From positions 62,001 through 126,000 of the forward strand of contig JASANE010017555.1 of NCBI GenBank assembly GCA_030248225.1: DNA of 64,000 nt. The letters are read 5' to 3'. The notes under the pieces are model-generated. The model did not search any database, had not been told where the DNA came from, and worked only from the letters and a program-made list of their open reading frames with translations. This DNA is from Trileptium ribeirensis (Eukaryota > Nematoda > Enoplea > Enoplida > Thoracostomopsidae). Both the position numbers and the translations under genes were made by a program. Position 1 is the stretch's first letter; every line of letters starts with the position of its first letter. Shown piece after piece: positions 52,501 to 57,809 of this stretch.

Positions 52501-53616
52501 TCAATATTTAGAAAATGTAACTCCTGTACCGCCCCGCAAGGTTAATATATAAAATACTCAACGTAGATTTTAAAAAAAAGTGAAACTACACTAACTATGC
52601 ACTAAATAACATTATATGCCCACGGTTCACCTTCAACAAACAAAACTTGTATACTTTGCTATATTTTTGAAAATTTAACATGTGGAGGTAATTTTCAAAC
52701 TTTGGCTGATATATACATAAAAAGAAAATACATAAGAGCAAAGTTGTATCTCGAATGAGATAATTCTGTACTCTACTTTTTGATGCGATGCCTCTAGCAA
52801 CAGTAATAATATATTAGGGGACCCCAAACAGCAAAAATCTAATAATAGCATCAAGTTCCGTCTTAATTTTGTGCAAATTTGGTAGGAAATAATTGCAACA
52901 GAACAAACACTAATTTAGATGCACAACTACATTTGATACGTGTGGATTAAAAATTTGCGAAAATTTATCAATCAGCGGAAGAGTTATACCTGTGACACAG
53001 GCCTACAAAAAATCATTTTCTTTACGTTATTTCGCTATTCGAAGAAACTTCACGTACTACGATCACTTTGTTTCAACTATATCGCCCAGAGTTGTTGCTT
53101 CCCTGCTAAAAATTCCCTCTTGGTGACTGAGATGTGGCTGAAACTAAAGCTGTCAAATATGACAGATTACTGTTAATACTTCCATCGCGACCGCTATTTT
53201 ATAATGTACCTTTCTGATCTTACGTTAGGATTTCCATGTAACGTCAAATTTTGAACTTGTTACGTACCAAAACAAGTAGCAATATTTTGCGATCGTTAAT
53301 AAGCATATGCTCTACGCAACATGTTTAATGGGATTTGAGAAGCAAAACTGCAGTAAATGTAAAGCCGTGTATGTGGCATTTCAACTGTTCATATTGTATA
53401 AACATGAAATATATATAGCTGTGCGGTTAAAATCATCATATAGTAAATTTAATAAAATTTAGAAGTCTAACCAGAAGCGTTCGACTTGTCCGAATCAGAT
53501 TCGACTCTTAAACGCTTTCTCGCTGATGACTTTGCGGGACTAATTTTGTCTGACTCAGTGTTGCATTCGAAATCGTCTACGTACATGTCGTCATCATACG
53601 GACAGCAACTTGCCAT
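25459..53616 (-). CDS. CLSPN: Claspin (CLSPN) gene, 21 exons found, C-terminal end not located
   Basis: Claspin (yeast Mrc1) travels with the replication fork and, once phosphorylated, binds Chk1 so that ATR can activate it. Twenty-one minus-strand exons give about 1,111 residues with continuous phase from ATG at 53,616. In order they encode an acidic N-terminus; the conserved ETQRLVRSADHSLPYHKPK block; a basic helix-rich stretch (GQRLQALKAALSVGI, REKELEKRRQLW); acidic exons; one Chk1-binding motif (DLVDLCSGKF, about residues 815-824); a Ser/Asp-rich 137-residue exon; EYFEQEAELSGSDAEAD; DDLPSDDELRQQV; and DSDKRRLMAMQEAYLEDG. The last three are the strongly conserved claspin C-terminal half. 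Human claspin is about 1,339 residues, so about 200 C-terminal residues are missing here. Introns hold transposons and a tandem array. Exons 12 and 15 (counted from the ATG) are the least certain. Confidence 0.92.
26359..26456 (-). CDS. CLSPN: Claspin exon 20: DDLPSDDEL
   Basis: Acceptor ATTGTTACCGTAG and donor ATCA|GTGAGT enclose 98 nt, phase 0 to 2. It encodes VASDDDVYEEEEGDLDDLPS and DDELRQQVGQVY. It matches the VLPSDEELQSQI segment of vertebrate claspin. Confidence 0.92.
27116..27191 (-). CDS. CLSPN: Claspin exon 19: EYFEQEAELSGSD
   Basis: Acceptor TCATTTTAG and donor GAC|GTGAGT enclose 76 nt, phase 2 to 0. It encodes KLRKEYFEQEAELSGSDAEA and DENED. Glu-Ala-Glu-Leu-Ser-Gly-Ser-Asp is a hallmark of claspin/Mrc1 proteins. 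Confidence 0.93.
27492..27769. repeat. Two-copy tandem duplication, 145-bp period
   Basis: About 133 bp starting TCGGTTTGCTAAGAGCG and ending AACACCGTT(C/T)CTAAG is repeated almost exactly after a 12-bp linker (CTAAACTAACAA). It lies in the claspin intron between exons 18 and 19. The near-identity points to a recent local duplication. Confidence 0.9.
28912..29323 (-). CDS. CLSPN: Claspin exon 18, largest exon
   Basis: Acceptor AATGTTTTCAG and donor AAGG|GTAGGT enclose 412 nt, phase 1 to 2. It encodes ESLVTQISPSKHAGDKMTFV ... DDLFDVNDLSSDEDEQEN ... VAKKKKKGRNYGEVKQIQVY and QDDSDDDDTGDM. The acidic clusters separated by a Lys-rich run fit claspin just upstream of its conserved ELSGSD motif. 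The GG donor joins exon 19 in frame to give NEQGKLRKEYFEQ. Confidence 0.85.
31047..31180 (-). CDS. CLSPN: Claspin exon 17
   Basis: Acceptor TTATTATTTAG and donor GATG|GTAAGT (consensus) enclose 134 nt, phase 2 to 1. It encodes ETSNKDSVTNECSGEASERQ then LLRDTQRSPTETPEGPGSSN, a polar linker. Confidence 0.8.
31811..31975 (-). CDS. CLSPN: Claspin exon 16 with Chk1-binding motif DLVDLCSGKF
   Basis: Acceptor GTAATTTTTTAG and donor AAGT|GTGAGT enclose 165 nt, phase 2 to 2. It encodes MVSKECVNNDSYSCLPSASR then THIADLVDLCSGKF-like sequence (exact: QKHIADLVDLCSGKF). Vertebrate claspin has three Chk1-binding repeats of form ExxxLC(S/T)GxF, whose Ser/Thr is phosphorylated. Here one is seen, with Asp in place of the leading Glu. 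This is the second key to the gene's identity. Confidence 0.9.
32653..32768 (-). CDS. CLSPN: Candidate claspin exon 15, inferred from phase
   Basis: Acceptor TTGTTCTCTAG and donor TGCAG|GTTAGT enclose 116 nt with one frame open, phase 0 to 2. It encodes LYVCHAAIICFLYAVNKLHQ then DTKHRIGHELEMLTHKIC. The phase is exactly what is needed to connect exon 14 with exon 16, which otherwise mismatch. The protein itself is not recognisable. Confidence 0.45.
32892..32970 (-). CDS. CLSPN: Claspin exon 14
   Basis: Acceptor TTATTTATTTTAG and donor AAG|GTTTGT enclose 79 nt, phase 2 to 0. It encodes SLFKFFKDSVEAATNRPLLQ and EAKLVK. The intron before it is only 39 nt, the shortest in the model. A second acceptor-like AAG 22 nt inside would break the frame, so the upstream one was chosen. 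Confidence 0.65.
33010..33221 (-). CDS. CLSPN: Claspin exon 13
   Basis: Acceptor TAGGATTTTTAG and donor AA|GTGAGA enclose 212 nt, phase 0 to 2. It encodes ENEQQPTDNSFSFCPSDKDS then SLTALPRETTDPLEIIFGGR and KSSDDGAVLDESGRYDDI, Ser/Asp-rich as expected for the middle of claspin. Confidence 0.72.
33660..34116. mobile_element. Repeat family B' copy, inverted relative to 56.95-57.81 kb
   Basis: It carries GTCATATTCGTGATCA, ACATCGAAAACCCCC, CGGACGGAAGGTACCG and ends GACGAAAACGCTTCGCTC. All are found in reverse complement at 56,951-57,500. It lies in a claspin intron. The left limit is approximate. Confidence 0.65.
34320..34900. repeat. Repeat-like intron block
   Basis: 34,570-34,605 (GGCAAAATTTTCAACGAATG) matches the end of the family C copy at 60.76 kb. 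From 34,640 to 34,896 both strands are open for about 80 codons (minus: GGMSDPGPDLMSDRTIKSST). I believe this is dispersed-repeat sequence rather than a gene, but I cannot classify it. Confidence 0.4.
35412..35639 (-). CDS. CLSPN: Candidate claspin exon 12, open in two frames
   Basis: Acceptor GTGTTCTTTAG and donor ATG|GTTAAT enclose 228 nt, phase 0 to 0. The in-phase reading (LNANSYDPIFGDKNRFLMIF ... TPRIAVSPNM) joins exons 11 and 13. A second frame (EREQLRSHLWGQKQIFNDFF ... PDRCEPEYG) is also open throughout and looks more protein-like, but would put exon 13 out of frame. The exon length is a multiple of three, so it could also be skipped. Confidence 0.5.
36488..36586 (-). CDS. CLSPN: Claspin exon 11
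   Basis: Acceptor CCCTTCTGTTAG and donor GAG|GTATAG enclose 99 nt, phase 0 to 0. It encodes EQESNAPLNKEYDMVDSFFV and RLMKRVLYCGDVE. There is no strong family match; the call rests on splice signals and phase. Confidence 0.65.
36790..36887 (-). CDS. CLSPN: Claspin exon 10
   Basis: Acceptor AATGTTTTTCAG and donor GTG|GTATGT enclose 98 nt, phase 1 to 0. It encodes SDDESNVQSKLSEIDDRRCG then DNNLSRHYCSSV. The phase matches exons 9 and 11. Confidence 0.75.
37657..38965. repeat. Tandem array, seven copies of a 187-bp unit
   Basis: The unit boundaries (GGTCGCACAAAATATATGCC) recur at 37,841, 38,028, 38,215, 38,402, 38,589, 38,776 and 38,963, exactly 187 bp apart. The first unit starts at 37,657, so the array is 7 x 187 = 1,309 bp. 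Copies differ by one or two bases: CTTGAAAAAG in copies 1 and 4 against CTTCAAAAAG elsewhere, and ATATATATCT against ATATAGATCT at the end of copy 4. It lies in the claspin intron between exons 9 and 10. Confidence 0.98.
39006..39084 (-). CDS. CLSPN: Claspin exon 9, acidic
   Basis: Acceptor AATGTTTTTTAG and donor GGAG|GTTTGT enclose 79 nt, phase 0 to 1. It encodes KNKFVESEAAVDDDENGEDT and DDEEDG. It sits 41 bp from the right end of the 187-bp tandem array. Confidence 0.8.
39696..39815 (-). CDS. CLSPN: Claspin exon 8, acidic
   Basis: Acceptor TTTTTGTTTACAG and donor CCG|GTACGC enclose 120 nt, phase 0 to 0. It encodes EAEQIRVEEEEAVSSDGETE then SEPESEPDFETLFG, the beginning of the acidic tract characteristic of claspin. 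Confidence 0.82.
39885..40300. repeat. Repeat family C, diverged copy
   Basis: It starts AAAATTTTGCCAAGGAGGATG and continues with AACCGATAGGCGCC and TTTTTATGTCAG, resembling 15,000-15,290. It abuts the next element at 40,304. Confidence 0.5.
40304..41760. mobile_element. 1.46-kb element with CCGGAAC-rich inverted termini
   Basis: The left end is GAGTAACCGGAACCGG and the right end GCCGGAATTCCAGGCCACTC, with further inverted CCGGAAC blocks inside each end. The termini are related to the 671-bp MITE at 16.26 kb, but the interior differs and shares GAACACAAAGACAG with 18.36 kb. No transposase is readable. It lies in the claspin intron between exons 7 and 8. Confidence 0.65.
41761..42494. other. 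Claspin intron sequence with no assigned feature
   Basis: A 108-codon minus-strand open frame at 42,089-42,415 has no recognisable similarity and lacks a good donor in frame. I regard it as non-coding. Confidence 0.4.
42495..42625 (-). CDS. CLSPN: Claspin exon 7: basic helix GQRLQALKAAL
   Basis: Acceptor AACTTTTTAG and donor GAG|GTTAGC enclose 131 nt, phase 1 to 0. It encodes QRLQALKAALSVGIRSRREK then ELEKRRQLWNSELVSRGEIP, a basic amphipathic helix matching the claspin segment that precedes the long acidic tract. Confidence 0.85.
43290..43397 (-). CDS. CLSPN: Claspin exon 6
   Basis: The acceptor is TGTAGAG (or TGTAG two bases earlier) and the donor is CTG|GTAAAG. It encodes IMRENSEPNCDKLLRREVSI then TLHPDNDGQDAELKP, continuing the segment begun at the end of exon 5. 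Phase 1 at both ends. Confidence 0.75.
44698..44963 (-). CDS. CLSPN: Claspin exon 5: KFIDLSEDSE
   Basis: Acceptor ACTGTTTTAAG is clear and phase 2 matches exon 4, giving QLGRGSSKFIDLSEDSERPK and then KFDNFLERAVQNASADAKKR. KFIDLSED aligns with the conserved SFVILEP region of vertebrate claspin. The donor T|GTACTT is weak. It was chosen because it joins in phase to exon 6 and restores SVSILIMREN, like the NVIVKDMG segment of relatives. Confidence 0.85.
45515..45714 (-). CDS. CLSPN: Claspin exon 4
   Basis: Acceptor TTTATTGTAATGCAG and donor CTCGG|GTATGT enclose 200 nt, phase 0 to 2. An acidic start (HVSRDDENNESNDKNGD) leads to RLDEEFSLVERLLRSDKLDR and RLIEKLQNKSVQLG, corresponding to the helix-forming segment before the conserved ILEP-like motif of animal claspins. 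The Tigger transposase remnant lies in the intron upstream. Confidence 0.82.
46399..47964 (-). mobile_element. Tigger/pogo-type transposase, C-terminal half in one long open frame
   Basis: An uninterrupted frame of about 520 codons ends with TAA-side tail RYNDIKKLKFFN at 46,399. It carries PLLLLFDGHMTHVTIAIIEK, VKLPPHTTSLLQPLDKACFG and FEATGMYPVD, the second half of a pogo/Tigger DDE domain (DDE_1). The Asp of FDGH and the Asp of QPLD are 36 residues apart, matching a DD35D layout; the first Asp and the DNA-binding N-terminus are absent. The open frame stops at 47,967 and upstream sequence is not transposase. A tail of some 330 residues follows, with a Ser-Pro/Lys-rich part (SPVKTPTKRKSPMKS), acidic SESDPDDADYE and a YYAVYYTEGYYWGQLLKI segment. 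It sits in the claspin intron between exons 3 and 4, same strand. Confidence 0.88.
47965..48820. other. Claspin intron, no feature seen
   Basis: I looked for the missing transposase N-terminus and for inverted termini of the Tigger element and found neither. Several stops interrupt all minus-strand frames. Confidence 0.45.
48821..48957 (-). CDS. CLSPN: Claspin exon 3
   Basis: Acceptor TGTCTATTCAG and donor CCA|GTAAGT enclose 137 nt, phase 1 to 0. It encodes SEMPSTSTAVPMQQVKFTLD followed by DGNDNASRDTFYPQDSSALQ, a polar, probably disordered segment. Its phases agree with the exons on both sides. Confidence 0.75.
49712..50026 (-). CDS. CLSPN: Claspin exon 2: QRLVR / LPYHKPK block
   Basis: Acceptor CTAATATTCAG and donor ACCG|GTAATA frame 315 nt, phase 1 to 1. 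It holds ERRKASTAALATIHAETQRL then VRSADHSLPYHKPKQLSLQE and FLSSC. The Glu-Thr-Gln-Arg-Leu and Leu-Pro-Tyr-His-x-Pro-Lys signatures are diagnostic of claspin/Mrc1 proteins and are the first of two keys to this gene's identity. Confidence 0.92.
51290..52200 (+). pseudogene. LINE remnant: RNase H domain and Cys-His tail
   Basis: Plus-strand fragments across frame changes give DVDVWSYGSVEGG (usual TDGS motif altered), HERSSAEKYVCSYKAEMLAL, WVPSYVGIDHTETCDALVKQ (cf. the WVPGHxGIxGNExAD signature) and CNSCGDQDETVEHVFEQCP (terminal Cys-Cys-His-Cys knuckle). This is the 3' part of a non-LTR retrotransposon of the RNase H-bearing type. In-frame stops and shifts show it is dead. It lies in claspin intron 1, antisense to the gene. 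Confidence 0.75.
52201..53471. other. Claspin intron 1 remainder, no feature seen
   Basis: A/T-rich sequence with only short open frames (66-78 codons) that resemble nothing known. No convincing exon on either strand. Confidence 0.45.
53472..53616 (-). CDS. CLSPN: Claspin exon 1 with start codon
   Basis: ATG at 53,616 is preceded by CTTGATTTTGCAAA and is the first in-frame Met of this segment. It encodes MASCCPYDDDMYVDDFECNT, an acidic start, then a basic KSSARKRLRVESDSD stretch that could act as a nuclear localisation signal. Donor is CTG|GTTAGA, phase 1. The start is inferred; a short non-coding 5' exon further right cannot be excluded. Confidence 0.75.
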
Positions 53617-53720
53617 TTTGCAAAATCAAGGCGCTGAGTGAGTTTAGAATATAAGTAGCGCCTATAAGTATATATAAATTATATTATTAAAACGCAGTAG
53701 TTCGCACAGAGAAAGAAAAT
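53617..53720 (-). promoter_or_regulatory. Possible claspin 5' flank with TATA-like box
   Basis: On the minus strand, TTTATATATACTTATAGG lies about 45-65 bp upstream of the claspin ATG and is followed by CACTCAGCGCC. It could be a core promoter, but the region is A/T-rich and such strings arise by chance. No transcript start can be read. Confidence 0.2.
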
Positions 53721-54418
53721 GGAGCGAGTGTGGCTAATATGCGCTTATTGGAAATTTTATTATATGCAAGGCTCCAAATTCAGCCCACTAAAGCGCATAC
53801 CACAATAACAATAAAAGACTAGCAATGTATTAATGGCAACGCTACAGTCATTTAATCACATATCAAAGCGTTCATAAATAAATTGTAAGAAAATTCATAT
53901 CGCAACTTGAAGAGTTATTTTTGACTTTGTAGGTCATGACACTTGGCCTATATTATGCATCCAATGGTTTTTTCGCACTCAACAATCCGAAAACCTATAG
54001 ACAGATTCTAATTACCTAAATAAATGGTACCTATACATTGAAAAGTGGCAAATTTTTACTATATAGCTAGTTATGTCCGCGGATTTGAGCGGACCAGGAT
54101 CGTACCTGGCCGCCGTCTGGACCGACTTTAAATGCGTCCCTTCGGACCTTTCCAGGGCTGGGTCCAGCCACAGTCTTGAATGTTAATTTTTTTGACCAGA
54201 ACTGTAAATTCACAAAATTTTCTCAAAAATTAATCTGGGTAATCAAAGTTTCTGTGAAATACCTTAACATACGTAGTTTACGATAACATTTATCTAATCA
54301 TGACAAAATTTCTTATATTTGTTAGGTGGAAATACTCGTCTGACTTAGTCGGTCCGGACAGAAAAAAGGTGCTCATGTTTCATCATTAATACGGTTATTA
54401 CGTTAAATACAAGATTAG

Positions 54419-54961
54419 TTGATCAGTGTTGTAATAGACTTAGTCAGCTTGGGTATTGTAAACATTGCCTGGATTCCGGGCCTAAACGGTATAGAAGGTA
54501 ATGAAAGATCAGATAGGTTGGCGCGGATGGGGTCCAGGAATGTCTATTGTGGGCCAGAGCCTGTGTTACAACTTCCTAGTTGCTATACTAAGAGATACCT
54601 CAAGGTAAAACTCAGGACAGAATGGAGGAACGGTGGGCTGAGCTTAGCACTAGTAGACCCGCTCGGTCCATCTTTCCAAAACTTAGTAACAAGTGGTCGA
54701 GGAAACTTATCAGAATGACAAAATTCAGGCGTAGATTATGCGTTCAAGCGACTACAGGACACAGTTGTCTAAATGACATGTGGCTCTCCAGAAACCATGG
54801 AACACTACATCTACGTTTGCAGGGCATGGAAGGAAATTAGGCGGAATATATATGGGGCGGAAGTTACTAGCTGCGATGAGGTGAGGGCAGGAAGTATTTT
54901 TAAGCTACTCTTCTTTCTACTAGAAACGGGAAGGCTTAGCCAGCAAGTACCTGTGGAGTAG
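54419..54961 (+). pseudogene. LINE remnant: RNase H end and C-terminal zinc knuckle
   Basis: Fragments in three frames read IVNIAWIPGLNGIEGNERSD then RLARMGSRN (the W-x-P-G-x-x-G-I-x-G-N-E signature), TKFRRRLCVQATTGHSCLND and CGSPETMEHYIYVCRAWK. This is the 3' portion of an RNase H-bearing non-LTR retrotransposon, with frameshifts near 54,620 and 54,780. It differs in sequence from the remnant at 51.3-52.2 kb. Confidence 0.85.
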
Positions 54962-55509
54962 CACGCTCATTATTTTTCAAGTAGTGTAATGGGCAGATAG
55001 CTATTGTTGCCTAACACAATGTTTTGCATTATTATATGCCTGTTTTCCATCTTTACTTTCATCACTAATTTAAGCAAATTTAGCCTCGGTACCATCTCGC
55101 AGGGCTAATAATATACCCAATGTAGGGTTAACACATTGAAACCGCAATCTTTAACGGGTTAGGTATATCCGTATATAGTCCCAGGGTTCAAACCCCACAA
55201 GAAGAAACTTACTTTGTTAAAATTTTGAAAATTTTACATTTGGGGATGTTTTATACTTAGGCTCATAGCCGGTAATCGGCTACTGTTACAAAAAATGCAC
55301 TCAAAATTGTATGCCTTGACAAGAGGATTCTATTTTTCGATGCGATGTCTTTGACAAAGGTCACAACCATTGTTGCGTCACCCCAATTGCCATAATCAAT
55401 AAACATCCCATTCATGTACGTTTTTGGTGTTTTCATGTATATACGTTTATTTCATGTACAAGCACAAAATTAGGTGCCCAACTAGATTCAATTACGCATC
55501 GAATAATCG

Positions 55510-56530
55510 AGTAACTATCGAGATTGCCGAATGTAGTATGCTACAATGGTCAACCTATGCTTTGTACGTGCACGGCGAGCCAGCTCTCGATAGCATACGA
55601 CGATAAACTATATATGGATATCACACAATACCGCACAAGTAAGAACAAAAGTAACACTGGCAATAAGTTTCCTATGCAAGAAAACCCCCAAGTGGAATCA
55701 TCAGCCTCACAGGACGTCACAATAAAATTAGTGATTTTTGGTCGAGGAACCATAAGGGCGCCACGCCCTCGTACAATGGAACTATGAGTCGCAGAGCAAA
55801 AGCAACTAAAAACAAATCTTCGAGTTTTGGGTCGATGACCACGGGGTGCCATACCATAAACCCCATAACGCCGGAACCGCAGCCTTAATCGAAAAACAAA
55901 AAGAGGCATTGGCATTTATCATTTTACTATGAAATAAACCAACCAGAGAAAAAATGCGAGTTTAAGATTAAAAATAACCTTGCTTCCGTGAAAGGTATTA
56001 AAATGAGGTAAGAAAACCATCATCTTGCCCTCTGAGCCAGAACCTTAGGGGCGCCATACACCCACTCGCACGTATGGAACCATGAGTCCTACAGCAAAAT
56101 CAACACCGACAATGACTTTCCGAAAACCCCAAGTGAAACTTTTCAGCCGCCAAGGACGTCAAAACAAATTTTAGAGTTTTGGGTCGATGACCACGGGGTG
56201 CCATACCATAAACCCCATAACTCCGCAACCGGAGCCTTAATCGAAAAACAAAAAGAGGCATCGGCATTTATCATTTTACTATGAAATATAACCAACAAAA
56301 GAAAAAATCTAAAGTTAAGATAAAAATAACCTTGCTTCCGTCGTGGAGGGTACTAACATGGGATAAAAACACACATTTTGACCCCCGAACCATATTCCAA
56401 ATCAAAAATGCTCGGGGATATACACGGTAAATTCACTATGCCGCTACGAATGGACCCAATTCATAAAAATCGGTTAAGTCGTTCCCGAGTGATGGCAAAT
56501 AGTACACGCAATCTTCACTATGTTACGCTA
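55510..56530 (+). mobile_element. Repeat family A, copy 3
   Basis: It begins AGTAACTATCGAGATTGCC as in copies 1 and 2 and carries two tandem monomers marked by GACCACGGGGTGCCATACC and TTTATCATTTTACTATGAAA, repeated about 370 bp apart. The right end is near TATGTTACGCTAGG. Confidence 0.75.
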
Positions 56531-56950
56531 GGTACGTTCTGAAAACTGCAAAAGTCAACCTGGGGTTTAAATTATTCGGCACACAAAACATACATATATA
56601 TATATAATTATTTTATCATAGACTTTGACGAAAACAGGTCACCACTTGTAATTTTTGCGTAGGATTCCGAATCTATTCGGTTTAGACTCCATCTTGCCTT
56701 TTTGATGCTGTTCTCACTCATTGTTTGGTATTCACGCCATGCTTATTGCCTAAAACATTTCGTGGTATATACGTATATAAAATATACCGCGTTTGCATTT
56801 TCATAAAGATATACATGTTCCGTAAACCTGAGTGGGCATAGCAGAAAAGGGCAGGAGCTAGCGTTAGTTGCAGCTTCGAAATCCTTGCCAAAGATTACAC
56901 CCGGCGAATAATTTTCGTAAAAAAATTTTTGGGTCCCGGATTTAGCTTAA

Positions 56951-57809
56951 TTAAGCGGAGCGAAACGTTTTTGTTTTCGTCAGAGGGGGAAAATTCGGTA
57001 CCGTCTGTCCATCCGTTGAACTCTTCAATAATTACTGGGCCGATTTTAAAAAACTTTTTTGTTTGAAAGATCTAATATTGGACAGGTACAAGACATATAG
57101 ATTTTGTCAAAATTTGCTTTGGTTAATTAGAAATTATATACCTAATTAGTTAAGCTTGTAAGGCTATTTTTAGCATTTTCAAACAAAAATTGCATATTTT
57201 TCAAAAAAATAATTAGCGTGAAGATATTATTTTGGTGCATATACTACATCTCGCACTGGTGATCGCGAATCTGTTGCTTAGTTGCTTCTCGAGGAAGTTA
57301 AAAAGATCCTAATTAGTTAGTTAATTATCTAATTACTAATTATATAATTGTTAATTAGCAAATTTTTCAAGGTGCTCAAAAATTCAAAATAAACTCCACC
57401 TGGGGGTTTTCGATGTCGGTGATCACGAATATGACATTTTAGAAGCTCTAAATCCTGGCCGTATATGCTAGTTATTTGATTAATTAACTATCTAATTAGG
57501 TAATTTTATGCAAATTTTAAAATCACTTCAAAATTGCTAATTTGTTGCGCTCGGGGGTTTTCGGTGTCGCTGTTTATGAATATGTGGCTTTTAAAGCTAC
57601 ATGATTTTATCATAGGTGCTAATTAGATAATTAATTAGCTAATTAGTTGATGTTACTAATTGCTTATTTTTTGCTAGCGAACTTTTTGTATGCTGGATTT
57701 GACATTAATTGCCTTAAACGTGATACGTATTATAATTTGATTAAATACTCAGTTGAAACACATGTACACACAAATTAGATACCAAATACTATGCCTGTTG
57801 CTCCGCTCA
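56951..57809. mobile_element. Repeat family B' element with GCGGAGCG termini
   Basis: The left end AAGCGGAGCGAAACG and right end TTGCTCCGCTCAC form short inverted ends around about 860 bp. Inside are the GGGGGTTTTCGRTGTCG block twice and several AATTAGNTAATTA tracts. The left 300 bp match 33.66-34.12 kb in reverse. The GAGCGGAG ends link it to family B although the interior differs. Confidence 0.65.

Noticed and set aside
55120..55205. tRNA gene suggested by a GGGTTCAAACCCC box B-like string
   Set aside because: No acceptor stem, anticodon loop or A box can be folded around it; at most a SINE relic.
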